A program made the translations under genes and the position numbers. DNA of 64,000 bases from Symsagittifera roscoffensis (taxonomy: Eukaryota; Xenacoelomorpha; Acoela; Convolutidae). The notes under the pieces were generated by a model. That model made no database searches. It saw nothing but the letters and a program-made list of their open reading frames with translations, and was not told where the DNA came from. The stretch lies in NCBI RefSeq assembly GCF_963678635.1, contig NC_087069.1:14112660-14176659 (forward strand). The letters are read 5' to 3'. Shown here piece after piece: positions 21,258-34,235 of the stretch; the stretch's first letter is position 1, and the number at the start of each line of letters is the position of its first letter.

Positions 21258-24142
21258 CTGAAAAAAAAATTGTTTTCATATTATGCCAAATATGAAAAGT
21301 GAACAACTCAATTAAACTTAACATTTTATTAAAACATATAACGATAGAAAAGGAAATTTTAAAAGTCCCGTCCTTGAAAAAACAAAAATATATTTTAAAA
21401 AACGAAAAAAAAACCATCATTCCATTTGTAGCTACATGTAACTAAATTTCGATATCATAGCGTTAACTTCCGCAGACATTTGATAAATATGAAAAATATT
21501 TTTAATATAAAAAACAATATATCTCTTTTTAACTTTCGACAATTAATTGCACATCAGCCCTGGTTCTCAACACTTTTTAACCTTGAACTTTTCCAGAAAA
21601 TGTTTCCTAATAACTATTTTTAAGAACTTCCTCAATATAGAATTTGTTATTATCAAATCACGGAAATAAATTGAACGAAGCTCTCAGTTGAGAAAACAAA
21701 CATTTCTGAAGATAAATTTTTGTTGTAATCGTTAATCAGAAAAAGTCAACCACTACAACTGAACAACCCATTCTAACCATAAGTTGAACAAAGCGACTTT
21801 TGATATGAATTGTTTGCTCAGTTTTAGCGATTGGCATAATCTGGTTTGTGACATGCTACTTGCCAAGTACTGCTTAAGCGACATCCTGTTTGTTTGGATA
21901 TTGATATCTAAGGAGATACTGAGAAAAGACATAAAAACGACCCTTTTCGAATATCAGATGGTTGATCAGCAAAAGCTTTTTGTCTACTAGACAAATTTAA
22001 ATAGTTAAAACTGGTTGATTTAATCCTCATTTATCTCAAAATTGTTGTTTTCAAAATTTTTCACCGTGTTTATCGAAAAAAAACCGTAAGGTTGTTTTCA
22101 GCAACCCCCACTTTCCAACTTTTTTTGGTTTCAGTTTCGTAAGTAGTTATGAGTAGAATAACGATATTGGGCATGATGATTGAAGGTAAACAAAAAAATT
22201 TGCCGAGTTGTCTAAAGATGTTTGACACTCAATTCTTATACAGTTTTATACCTACAAAAAATTGGATTGAGTTTCTATGATACGCTTTTTTCATGAACAT
22301 TGCAAGATGCGCTTTTTTCTACTTAAAGAAAAAAAATGACTTGCTGATTTCTCTTTAGAAATTTTCTGTTTTTTCAAACTTTTTTGTGTTTTGTCCAAAA
22401 ACAAAAAACAGAGAGTTTTATTTTATCAACAAGGAAAACCAATATGTTACGTGTAAGGAATTTAATCAACCTAATTTATATCATTCCGTTAAACTGTTCG
22501 ATTGAGGGAGAGAAAGTGAAGAGACACCAGTTTAAGCAAGGATAGCCGGTTGCTCAGCTAGTAGCACAGAATGTTCCGACCATTTTCTTAAAAAGAACAT
22601 AATTTTTTTTTCAAATTTATGTATTTCGTGGGTGGTGGAAGAAAGCGTAGAATTAAGGCATAATTGACAATCACAGTGAAACAGGCAAACTGGGCAATTG
22701 TTAAACAAAAATGTTACGAAAAAAAAAACTTAATAAATAAATTCAGTTAAAAAAACAACTGTTCTTGTTTTTTCCTTATTTTTGTAGTTTTATTTGTTGA
22801 ACTGTTGAAATCGTTTCCCCAATATTGCGCTGAAAAATGTTTTTATATTATTCGAATAAAACTAAAACTTGAAGACCTATTCATCTATAAAAAGTCTGCT
22901 CTGTTAATCTACTTTCTCCAAATTGAAATAAAACTCAAAAGGTTTAGAGCAGTGTTTCTCGACACTGGAAAAACTTTTTCATAAGTTTTACAAATCAGGG
23001 CTAAAAAAATTTCAAAATGATATACTTTTCGTTAATTCCATATTTTCTCAATTCGTTCGTATCACTACTGAAAAGGCGTTATTTTGATATATCACCCGGC
23101 ACTCAGTCCATTTCGATGATAAGTTGTGGCATTTGATTTTTCGAGGAAAATAAAAAGAAAGAGCAAAACATATTTGAAGATAAAGTTCCTCCCCATTTTT
23201 CAAATGGTCGTAATCAAAAATGAACAGAAAACAAAAAACCTTGAAAGTTGTGTTTTTTGTTGAAATTTCTTCTTTTTACGCGTTAAAACCTAAAAAATAA
23301 CAGACAAAAACAAAAACAAAAAAACCGAAGAATAAGACATGCTAGCATTCAAAAAACTCATGACGTCCTGGAAACCAAGTTGACAAGTTGGAAGGCTTAG
23401 ATATCTTACGTTCAAAGGTGGTTGTAATCGACAAACTTGTGAACAAAAAAATATGTATGTGTATAATATATGTATTTATAAATATATGTCCTACAAGTAC
23501 AAAAAAATAGACAAATAGCGCTAAATTAATTCAGCACAAAAACCATTTTATTGTGACATTTTTTAGATTGGGCATGATTACCATGTGTGACGAAAAAAAG
23601 CGAAATATTTTTTTACGCTAATCTAATTTAGTATCTTCTTTGCAGAAATAGAGTTTTCAAAATCAATTGTGTTTCAACATATACAGAATATATTCAAGTT
23701 ATTTTGAATATATTGAAGTTATTCTAACATTTCGTACAGTCGGACGTTTCTTGCGTTTTTGTGCTAAGTGCAGTTTTTGGTTTTTTGACTCCTATTAGTC
23801 AAAAATGTCTTTTTTAATCACAAACATTTGAAGTCAAAATTACAAAATTATTGTACTGAGCTAAGTTTTGACGTTTAGAAAGGTCTGTATACACACAATT
23901 AGATTACTATTATCAGAAATAAAAAAACAGTCTCGAAAAAATTGATGGATCCATGAGGGAAATTTTTCAAACATGTGATTTGATTATTAATGCTCAAAGC
24001 TGTTTTAATTTCTTCAGACCATTTTTGAAGTTGAAACAGAATAAAATAACTTCAAATGAACCGATGGTTGGCACGACGTGAGCTTTTTAGAAGAGTAACC
24101 TTTTTTAAGGAGACAAACACTGAATTGTACAAAAACAACTAC

Positions 24143-24768
24143 ACATTACGAGGCCAAACTGTGCACTGGATAAGCGCACAACTTTGTATCTGTATGTTCC
24201 TGGTTTCCAGCGACAAGTCTTAGAACATGTTCCTATATGTCAGTGGATTCCTCGTACAAATATTCAGTGGGTTCCGCGTAAAAATTCCTGTCACGTAAAT
24301 TTTGTCGGCACATTGATTTTGTTGCGGATTCTGCAACGAGCAAATATAGCTAGTTGTTTCGGATTCCGCAAATGTAAGACGATTCCGCAAATGTAAGTGG
24401 GTTCCGCAAATCTATGCTGATTCCGCTTACAACTTGCGGAATCCGCTAAAATTTTGTAGATTCCGCTTGCAGTTTGCGAATTCCACCTACAGTTGCTTAA
24501 TTTTACTAAACAAATAAGATATTATTTGTTCATGGATTCCACAAACTTGTTCCGGATTTCACACATTTTGTTACGGTTTCCGCAAAATTGATTTTTTTGG
24601 AGCAATTTTGAGCAAAACAGTGTTTTAGGTATTTGTCCGTTGAATTCAAAACAGCAAAGAAGACCGAAGGTAAATAGCAATTTTGCGGACTTCGGGACAA
24701 ATCTGATTTTTGCCTGTTGCGGAATCCGCTTACAATTTACCAAGAAGCACCGTTCGGCCTCGTAATGT
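24143..24768. mobile_element. TIR element with internal GCGGATTCCGC repeats, copy 2
   Basis: This 626-bp element has matching terminal inverted repeats: ACATTACGAGGCC at 24143-24155 and GGCCTCGTAATGT at 24756-24768. The interior consists of degenerate GCGGAATCCGCTTACAA words in both orientations, as in the copy at 1634-2246. No transposase ORF is present. It is the clearest copy for defining the family ends. Confidence 0.75.
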
Positions 24769-27604
24769 AACTTCATAAAAATATATGAACTCAAAAGGGG
24801 GAAGATTTTGAAAGTGAGAACCTATTTAAAATTTTACTAAGTAATGATACTCTCATCAGAACAATTATGGTGCAATTACACTTTTTTATTTTGGTGTAAG
24901 GCTTTTTAGCACGGCAGGTTAATTTTGCAAATTCTCGCTAAAGAAAAACAAAAATTATCGGAGTGAAAGTGTTTAATATTTTTTCAAAAAATCGGCGGAT
25001 CAAAATGCAGCAGAAATATAGAAGACAAAATATAAATTTTCCACTTCAACGGAGATGATCAAAATAATTAACTGTTTCGCCTCTGTGAACAAACTATACC
25101 ATGAAGATAACAGCCAAAGAGGGTGATTTCAATTGAAGTTGAGGGCAAAAATAAAATGTCTACAAACAGACAAAAGAGACACAGGTAAAGATATGGTTAT
25201 AATACAAGGGGGAGACTAGTTGGCTCCGCGGGTTATTTTGAAGAACAAAACAATTTTTCTCATTTTCCATTCAAAGGGTTAGTCGCAACAAAGGTCTTTG
25301 TGGAATTTTATCGGGGTTTTCAGTTTCTAACTAGAGGGTGAAAAATCACAATTGGTAGTGTAGCTTTCCTTATACTAGAAACAGAATAAAGAACTTCAAA
25401 TGAACCGAATGGTGCCACGATGTGAGCTTTTTGAAGGAGACCAACAATTTGTTTAAAGACTTGATGATCTCGAACATGAAAGCTTTAATCCTAAGTTTCT
25501 TTCAATTGATACTGATAATGAAGATAAACTAACGACAAATAATTTTATGAAACTTGCAAAACTGATAATGAAAACTTAGCTGATACTAAAAAGAGATTTA
25601 ACGATGATAACAAACAAAATAAAAAAAAAATCCAATAAATGATCAAAGTTGGGCTTCATTCTTAATATTATAAAATTATTCAAACACTGATGAGTTTAAC
25701 AGATGAAACAGAACTGCTTTTGCTTTCAAAATTTCAGTAATAGACCAACAATGGTAATAATAATGAGTAAGGGGTTACAAATTCCACACCCCTCCCCCGG
25801 CATTTTGGAGCTCATATTGAAATGTAAAATAAATCGGGATATTTGATGAATAATTGATCAAAAAATCAATAAACTTTGATCTATTTTAAAAGTGTTCAGG
25901 GCACTGATTGATGACGATACTACTATAGCACAAGTTAGTTCCAATTGAGTGAATGCAGATTTGGGTTATTCTTTATGGCTGGGTAAACTCAGACTAACTA
26001 GGGCATTAATAACAGTCTAATTTTGTCTGCATTTGTCAGTAAGTTGCCCAAATTTACCAAATGAAATATCCAACAAATAGGACCACAAATCAAGTCAATT
26101 CTCAAAAGTATATCAATTCATAAGTGATACCATTACCAAGAGTTAAAATCAACAGTACAAATGACATATTGAAAAGCTATCTCTAAGTCTATTTTAAAAC
26201 AGTTATTGCCTTAAGCGAAGTCTCGTTCAAAAAAATTAAAGCTCAATTCAAGTAACTTTTAATAAATTGACCTAATTTTCAAAGAAAATAATCAAGTTTG
26301 GCGTGTTTATTCAGCCAGAAACAAAATTGGTCTGAATGATAATAAGTATTAAAAAGCAGTTAATTTCACAACTATGCTTTTCTTGATTTGGGTGGCATTG
26401 AGCGCAGATGAGCTTAAATCGATTTTTGGGGAAAAGAGAATTCAGTTAACGTTGGTAACAAATCTTTGAAATTCCCCAAGGCATTTTTGAGCCAGCGATC
26501 GTTTTTTGATCAGCGTTTTTGAACTGGCTTCTAACGTTGATGACGAGATCGTTTGATGAACAACTATGGGACTGACAACCGAAAAAATCTCTCATGCTCA
26601 TCAAAGAAAAATATGGAGTGACGATAAGTTATAATTAATCATTACACCTTGTAATATGGCTGAAATTTGGGAAAAACTGTGAACACACTCAACAATGCTT
26701 TGAGTGTGTTTTTGAGTGTGTTTTCACGTAAATTCAGGTACCACAAAGAGTCGATTTTGTAGTAAACTTTTTTTAGTATCGAGAAAAACGGTTTTCAATA
26801 ACTTTTACTTCTCAGACTAATGTAGCCAAAACTGCTGCCGAAGAGTCTTCACAGTCTTCACGATCAAACTAAAAGTTAAGTGCTCTCTTGTGAGATCTGA
26901 AGACTGCGGTTGAACATAAAAAAAATTTCCCAATAAAAACATTAAGGTACATAATTGAGGTCAAACACATTTTGGTACCCGCAGTAAAAAGCAGTAAACA
27001 TTCAAGAAAAAAGTGTATTCTTTTATGTTTTTAATGGCGAATGTTATCAAAACTTGAAAGAAAAAAAAACAGAAAAAAGTTATTCAAGCAAATGGAATCA
27101 TTGGAATCATTTTGCGAAAAAATGCTTCAGATAGTTTAAAAATTCTGCAAGCAAACATTCTTAGACGTATATTCTGTACCGCGTTTCTTTCTCCAACAAA
27201 ATCAACATGAGCTGATATTAGTCCAAAATTAAAAAAAAACCTGAGAGTTTATCAAATTGAGAACTGGACGGAATTATTCTTGTCAATTGCTGATAAGTCC
27301 GATGAATGGAGCAGGCGGGATCCTTTTTAAAATTTATCCCTTTTGCGTCAAACTTTCATCCATAATCTCAGGCAGACAGGAATGGCCGGTTGTTGTGCAA
27401 GTGCAGCAAAAAAGAATCCAACACACTATTTTAAACTAGAAAAAAAAATCAGTTTCTTTTTTTTTGGCTGTGCCATTTTTGTCGTAGTTTCAAGGATCTA
27501 AACTTTTCTAGTATTCAGTCATGACAATCTGGGCTGACTCTGCAACACTGTTTGTCTAAAAAACCACAGTAAAATGTCAAAAAAGTTTATGCTAATTTTG
27601 AGGG

Positions 27605-27905
27605 TTTAAGGAGTGCCAATCTGGCCAATTTGAGACAATTATCGCTCGATGGTGGAGATTTATTCCTTCGAAGAAATCCCTCTTAAAAGAATTAGAATGA
27701 ATTGGAAAGAATTAGCTTTACTATTTGACGCGTTTAGTACCTTCCTTTATGCATTTTGTATTTTGCATAGGGTGTGGATTGATGATTTTCAAAAAAAAAC
27801 TTAAACAAAAAAATTTTCTTCATTTTTAGGAAAAAAATTTAAACCGAATTTTTCAAGTGAGCACTACGCCATCGACCTTAAAAAGCAGTCAGAATATTCA
27901 GAACT
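27605..27905 (-). repeat. Diverged minus-strand copy of the hairpin-ended family
   Basis: In reverse orientation this region keeps the order of the family: GCCAATCTGGCCAATTTGAGACAATTA, a GGAGATTTATTCC block, TTTTGCATAGGGTGTGGATTGATGATTTTC, and AAAAAGCAGTCAGAATATTCAG at the right. The right-hand hairpin of the plus-strand copies is not present. Confidence 0.5.
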
Positions 27906-29009
27906 TAGACTTGATCTACATTTCACATAAAGACTACCTATAATTATAAACTGATTCACCATAGATTATATAAAGAATGTTTATAGCATGTTTTCATAGT
28001 TTTGTCAGATTTTATACCGATTTTTTTTCAACATACTTGCCATTTAGATAGTATAAGTATATTAAAAAATATTTATACTGTAAGCTTTTAATTTACTTTT
28101 TGTGCAATTGCTTGATCACTAAATTTTCTATAAAATTAGTATTTTAGAAACAGCAAAACCTAATTAACCTGAATTAATTTTTAACATTCGTTATTGATGT
28201 TTTTTTCACCAAATTTCGTTAGAAAATTTGAACTTATAATTGGCATCTGAAAAAAAAATACACAAAACTTTTTTTACCGCGGGAACTTTTTGGTTACAAA
28301 ACTGTAGGGGATCTCTTGAAATTTGTAGTTTGCGTAAACTTTCTCTTCAATTGAGTTCAGCTAACTGTAACACCGAGGAAGTTTTTTCTCGTTGATACAA
28401 ATTATTGTTGAATATGGTGCGAAAAAAAAGGAAAAATTGTATGTTTTCGATAATCAGAATTGAAATTGGTACGACAACTGTAGATTTTATTCAGTATTAT
28501 AATCCGTTTGCTACACCTTTATTACATTCTGTATACATGTTATCTATTCGTTATTTCTAAAAAATATACAAATTATCTACAGAGGTTACACATGTTTTAT
28601 TATATAAGTTTATACTAATTATATACAGGTTCAAAGACTATATACATATTTTATACAAAAAAAATGATTTTTTTTGGCAAAATTGATTATTTTGATAGTA
28701 AAAAAATTCATTTTGTTTCAAATAAATAAAGATAGATTTATCTGTAACGAATTGATTATTTTGTAGTTAAATCGATTTTATACTTGTGTTAATCTGGAGA
28801 TTTTACTGGATATAATCAATTTTTCAAATTTGTCACTGCAGGACTGCAAATTTTAATCAAAGGTACTTTCATAAAATAACTTTTGTTCTTGATACTGATT
28901 TTACTTCAAACTAAACTTTGAGTTGTTAGCGTTAAACATTCTGAAAAAGTGTTAAAACACTTTTTTGCACGGTTTTAGTGATTCTCGTAATCTTAGTTGT
29001 TGCCTAAAT

Positions 29010-29190
29010 CATAACCCTGTAATCATAACCCATTCGAGTTCTGGACTTGGCAAGCAGACTGTTAAGCTTTTCGTTAGAAGAGGTATATCTAAGATTTGTT
29101 TAATTTTTGAAAAAGTTATGGAACAGAAAAAAAACTGCGTTTGGCTGAAAATGAGACAGCAAAAAAGTCAACTTTGAAAGTATTGGCCTG
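29010..29190 (+). pseudogene. Short-chain dehydrogenase/reductase fragment, broken
   Basis: The plus frame from 29010 reads HNPVIITHSSSGLGKQTVK then LFVRRGISKICLIF, which resembles the N-terminal beta-alpha-beta nucleotide-binding unit of the SDR family (usual TGxxxGxG). The first Gly of that motif is His here. After an A-run near 29127-29134 the similarity appears to continue in another frame (RLAENETAKKSTLKVLA, 29138-29188), suggesting a frameshift. No other part of an SDR gene, such as the YxxxK active site, was found nearby. It is most likely a decayed copy or retro-fragment, though a single exon with a sequence error is possible. Confidence 0.42.
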
Positions 29191-29542
29191 TACTTTTTCT
29201 TTTTCAAAAATCATGTCAAAAATCAGTAAATCCCAAAAGGAATCAAAAGTTAGAATTACTAGACGGCAAAAATTTTAAGTTCGCATTGAAACACAAAAGT
29301 TTTATTTCAACAAATATTTCTTATTACAAACAAAAAAGTCTGAACAAAGCGAGGAACTGATTGTTTCCAAACTTATATTAAAGAGTGAAGTTCTGCTTTC
29401 GATAAGAATTCTAAGATGGAGCATAATTTTATTTTCTCTTTGACAGGATTCTTTGGCGCGTGGGTGAATGTTTTTAAAAAATCTTATTATAAAATTTGAT
29501 TATTGTTTTCACTGTTTAAGCAAATACTTCAAGTTTAAAAGC

Positions 29543-29587
29543 AGTCGGAATATTCAGTGCTTCGCCCAGACACTAGCAGCCCTGTTT
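29543..29587 (-). repeat. Solo end of the hairpin-ended family
   Basis: AGCAGTCGGAATATTCAG followed by TGCTTCGCCCAGACACTAGCAG is the complement of the left 45-50 bp of the hairpin-ended family. No body of the element is attached. Confidence 0.55.
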
Positions 29588-30284
29588 GGTTTGTTTTTGA
29601 ACAGTTTTTTGTCTTTTCAAAAAGTCATTTAGTTCCAATAGCAGTTTTCGATGTCATCAAGCTAGTTTAGAAAAACATGGTCATTGCGCATGATACCTCA
29701 TAAAATGACCAAAAAGGAAACAAAAAAATTTGTAAGAAAATTTTTGCGCGAGACTTAATGAACCAACCAACCAAACCTTTTTGCAGAGGCTTTGTGAATC
29801 GGTTCATTGAAAGTGAACAATTTCTCTGTCATTACCACAAAAAAATGCATTTCAGCAAGTTAGATTTTTCTTTTTTGCAGATTTTATGAAACAATCAGCA
29901 AAACCCAGTATTTTTGACAACTGAAAATACGCCAAACTCGACGTTGTTTTCTGACTTGAAAACAAAAGAATTCATATGAATTTTAATTGATACTTGTAGT
30001 CATAGGAAAATTTTTTGTATTATATATAAGAAAAAACAGTTTCATCTTTTGTTTTTTGCTTAAATAAAAAAAACCTGTTTTCAAAATGTTTATTTTTGGC
30101 TTCTTGCCATGCCTAATGCGGGAATGATACAGCTCGGAATTACTTCAAATTTAGTCTCAAATTTACTTCTTATTTCATCTAACATTTTATTGTATTGTTT
30201 TTTACCATCGCCATGGTAAAAATTGCCATTCGTCTAAGCAGTTGGCGGAGGATTAAAAGCTTTAAGGGGATTAAAATGGGGATA

Positions 30285-30420
30285 TTCGGGGGGGGGGGGG
30301 GGGGGGGGAGAGGGGTTAAAGAGGTGGAGTTTACGTTGAGTAGGCTTAATGATAAAATGGGGAAGGGGCAAACTGTAAACTGGTGGGAATTAAAATTTAA
30401 ACCGATGGAAGAACCGTAAA
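30285..30420. repeat. Poly-G tract with GGG/GTAAAC repeats
   Basis: An uninterrupted run of about 20 G is followed by G-rich words including GAGGGGTTAAAG, GGGGAAGGGGCAAACTGTAAAC and CCGTAAACTC. A similar mix of G-runs and GTAAAC words occurs at 42780-42905. The strand could form G-quadruplexes. Run lengths in the assembly may not be exact. Confidence 0.5.
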
Positions 30421-31668
30421 CTCATAAACAGAAGGGCAACCAGACAAAAATCTGTCGAACAAACATGATTTTAAGAATTCATTCCTTTTTTTGTTTCATA
30501 TTTTTCAAATTTCATTTAAAAATTTGTCGTTGAGTTGTCACAGTTTTGCAGAAAATTGTAAAAAACTATATAAAAACTTTGTCTGCGGAGAACAATCGCG
30601 TAAAATGGATTTTGGCGGAAAAAAGATTTTTATGGATTTATGTTGAGAAAAAAATAAATGATACGGAAAGAAAAGTTGATTGTAATGTGTCATTTTATAT
30701 TAAACGTTTTTAATCCGTAGGGAATGGGTTTAAGATTAACAACTGGCATCTATAATCGATTCAATTGTCCTATATTTTTGTCACCAAAAACCAATTAAAT
30801 CAACTATTGCCGTTAAAAATCTATTGCGGAAACTCATTGAACTAGATATTTTTGATTTTTAATGTGATTTCAATTGAACAAAAAAAACTCGATCATAAAT
30901 AATTTCATTTCAGGGAAAAAAACGCTCAAATGTTGACATAATATCAGCGACTTCCATTTTTTAAGATTTGAAAAACAATACATTGTCTTCAATCGGCTGC
31001 AGTTCAATTGCTTGACAAATTGACAGAGTTCTGTTGTGAAGATAACCATTTTGACGGGGTATTAGACCCATTTCAGAAACCCTGGTTTTAGCTTTTTCTT
31101 TTGAATGGGCATTGGCTGGGAGCATAGAGAGAATGTCTCTACCCTAAAAAAACTTGTAGATCTGAATCAGATTTTTTTTGTTCGATGTCAACAAAGCTGT
31201 TTATCACTTGTGAATCAGTACAAAACGGCAGTCATTCTGATTCTTTGGTTTAAAAGCAAATGTTTTGATTGGCCGGTGTCAACTGTGCTTTTGTCCATAC
31301 TTACTCATTTATAATAAATTTTAATCTTGAACTGAAAAGACTTTAGAAAAATGTTAACCCAGTCTCCCTGTAAAACTTCAAACTCAGACAAAAATAAGTG
31401 AATCAGATTCCTTCCGTTCTGGTTCGAACTAAATGAAAATTTGTAGTTAAAAAACTGCAAAAACCTCAGTTTTGGTAAAAAACGAAATCATCCTAAACTT
31501 GTCCCGCAAAAAGAGAAAGCAGGAGACTTTTTTTCCATTTTACAATTATGTTGTCGAAACACTTGATGATAAAAAGGAACTTTTTTGATGTTTTCTCCAG
31601 AAGCGGCTGTTCTCTTGTTTTTTTTGGTTCTTTTTCTGTGAATATATAACTGACATAATTGGACTTAC

Positions 31669-31720
31669 CTGTTGAAGTTTTCCAACGTGTCAAGCTATTT
31701 GATCTCATGGGTCGGTATAA
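31669..31720 (-). other. Isolated strong splice donor, candidate 5' exon
   Basis: On the minus strand, text reading ATGAGATCAAATAGCTTGAC and ending CAACAG is followed by GTAAGTCC, a near-ideal donor (exon end at 31669). It is about 10.4 kb upstream of the acceptor that opens the long 5' exon at 21257, so it could be the first, possibly non-coding, exon of the ankyrin gene. The 5' boundary given is arbitrary. No transcript evidence is available. Confidence 0.25.
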
Positions 31721-31765
31721 AAGCTGGTATAAAAGCGAGAAGATGGTCGGTATAAAAGCAAAAAG
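31715..31765 (+). promoter_or_regulatory. Triplet of TATAAAAG motifs
   Basis: GGTATAAAAGC occurs three times within about 50 bp on the plus strand. The word matches a canonical TATA box, but no plus-strand gene is recognised downstream. It may equally be a short tandem repeat. Confidence 0.25.
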
Positions 31766-32990
31766 AAGATTGCGATGAGTTTGCGAAAGTGCGACGACAA
31801 AGAATTCTATTTGCTTCAAAATTATATCAGAATGAACTAAGAAAACGCAGTTTTAGTTTGAAAAGGTGCTATGAAATGTTGAGCGCCACAAAGGTTTTCA
31901 ATTCAAGAATACATGTTTACGCTTCACAAAACTGTTTTTTCCAAGTTTAGTTTTCTCCAATTTTTTTTTCGACATTACAATTTTGTTCATTAAAACTAAC
32001 CTGAACATGAACAAATTTTAACTAATAATTCTAGACACTTGTGTTATGTGATAAACAACCTTTGGCAAATGTATCAAATTTGCTACTTTCTCTTGGCTTG
32101 CGAATCGTAAATAATTAATCCATATAGAAATTATGTGGCGTAAATGCGTGATAATAGAATTAGTTTTTTTCGGGGAAAGGCGGTTATCGCCACTGAAGTG
32201 TAGTGATTTAATTGTTATCAAAAAACTTGGGATGTTTCAATAAAAGGGTTAAATAGATAAAAGAGCTTCTAAACAAAAACAGAAAATTTATTTCTTTGGC
32301 AAAAATAAAATGCTTAAAGAAAAAGATTTTTTTTTTAATTTGCGGACTAGGAAAAATAAACAGTTTAACAAAAAACAAATATTTTTCCGTGGACTTATGA
32401 AATCAGCATACTCTGTTCGTTAGATGTCATCATCACAGGTTTTAAAGCTCTGATCGATTTACACCATCGCAGATAAAAATCGTGTTATAGATTTTGTTCC
32501 CTTTCAAGTGGTGAAATAAATATCTGCCGACCACATTTTATGACATCTTTGTCATATTATCAGTCATAAATGTACACTCAAACGGATGACATTTTTCTGG
32601 TATTTTACAAACATGCTACTGCTTTTTAGACGCGCACTATTTCAATTGCTGAAGAAATATATCAGCTGAAAACGCTTACTGAGTAAACAAGGAAAATCTT
32701 CAATTAAGAAAAATTATAAAAAGCGAAAAATATGTTTTTTTCTACAGTAGACGCCAAACTATCCTACCCCTTTTTTTTTAAAAACACGCAAGTTTTCAAA
32801 AATGTCAATTGAGCTATAATATTGTTGCCATCACTCAATAGCGCAAGACTTAGAACTCGGATTAAACAGAAGCGGATTAAAATTCATCTATCTCGGAACT
32901 TTTTTCCTCAATTCCAGAAAAAAAAACGGTCTAATTATTGCAGTTCAGGTCTTTTTTTTCTGTTCACATAAATTTGATTTTAAATTTTTT

Positions 32991-34235
32991 AAATTTTTTT
33001 GGAAAAGTTGCTCTCAAATTGTGTGCTCTTCAAATTTTTCAAACAAAAACACAAGATTTTAATTTTTTTTGAAAAAGTTGGTCTCAAATTGGGTGCTCCT
33101 CAAGTTTGTCAAACAAAAACGCAAGTTTTCCAATTTCTTTGGAAAACTTGCTCTCAATTTGGGTGCTCTTCAAATTTGTCAAACAAAAACGCAAGATTTT
33201 AAATTTTTTTGGAAAAGTTGCTCTCTAATTGTGTGCTCCTCAAATTTGTCACACGAAAACGCAAGATTCTAAATTTTTTTGGAAAAGTTGCTTTCAAATT
33301 GTGTGCTCTTCAAATTTTTCAAACAAAAACACAAGATTTTAATTTTTTTTGAAAAAGTTGCTCTCAAATTGGGTGCTCCTCAAGTTTGTCAAACAAAAAC
33401 GCAAGAATTCCAATTTCTTTGGAAAAATTGCTCTCAATTTGGGTGCTCTTCAAATTTGTCAAACAAAAACGCAAGATTTTAAATTTTTTTTGAAAAGTTG
33501 CTCTCTAATTGTGTGCTCCTCAGATTTGTCACACAAAAAAGCAAGATTTAAATTTTTTTGGAAAAATTGCTTTCAAATTGTGTGCTCTTCAAATTTGACA
33601 AACAAAATGCAAGATTTTAAATTTCGCAAGATTTCCAAATTTTTCAGAAAAGTTGCTCTCAAATTGTGTGCTCTTCAAATTTGTCAAAAAAAAACGCAAG
33701 AGTTTTTTTTTTTTGAAAAAGTTGCTCTCAAATTGGGTGCTCTTCAATTTTTTCAAACAAAAAGGAAAAATTTCCATTTTTTTGGAAAAGTTGCTCTCAA
33801 ATTGTGTGCTCTTCAAATTTGTCAAACAAAAACGCAAGATTTCCAATTTTTTTGGACAAGTTGCTCTCAAATTGGGTGCTGTTCAAAATTGTCAAACAAA
33901 AACGCAAGATTTCCAATTTTTTTTGGAAAAACTGCTCTCAAATTGGGTGCTCTTCAAATTTGTTAAACAAAAACGCAATGTTTTAAATTTTTTAGGAAAA
34001 GTTGCTCTCAAATTGGGTGCTCTTCAAAATTGTCAAACAAAAACGCAAGATTTCCAATTTTTTTTGGAAAAGTTGCTTTCAAATTGGTTGCTCTTCAAAT
34101 TTTTCAAACAAAAACAGAAAATTTCAATTTTCTTTTTTGGAAAAAACTGCTCTCAAATTGGCTGCTCTTCAAATTTGTCAAACAAAAACGCAAGATTTCA
34201 AAAAAAATTTTTTGGAAAAGTTGCTCTCAAGTTTT
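32991..34235 (+). repeat. 70-bp satellite array with 280-bp higher order
   Basis: About 17-18 tandem units of 70 bp have the pattern GGAAAAGTTGCTCTCAAATT, GGGTGCTCTTCAAATTTGTC, AAACAAAAACGCAAGA, then a T-rich linker. Starts fall at 33001, 33071, 33141, 33211 and so on. The four-unit block from 33001 recurs nearly identically at 33281, showing a 280-bp higher-order period at the left end. The later units drift in length by 1-3 bases. Because 70 is not a multiple of three, the array gives long ORFs in several frames (about 205 codons); these are not genes. Confidence 0.9.

Larger units (their letters stand above)
21258..31668. other. Intergenic or 5' intron DNA
   Basis: About 10 kb without a convincing gene. 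It holds a TIR element (24143-24768), flanking direct repeats (24033-24118 and 25378-25444), a diverged minus copy of the hairpin-ended family (about 27605-27905), a dehydrogenase-like relic (29010-29190), a solo repeat end (29543-29587) and a G-rich tract (30285-30420). Confidence 0.5.
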
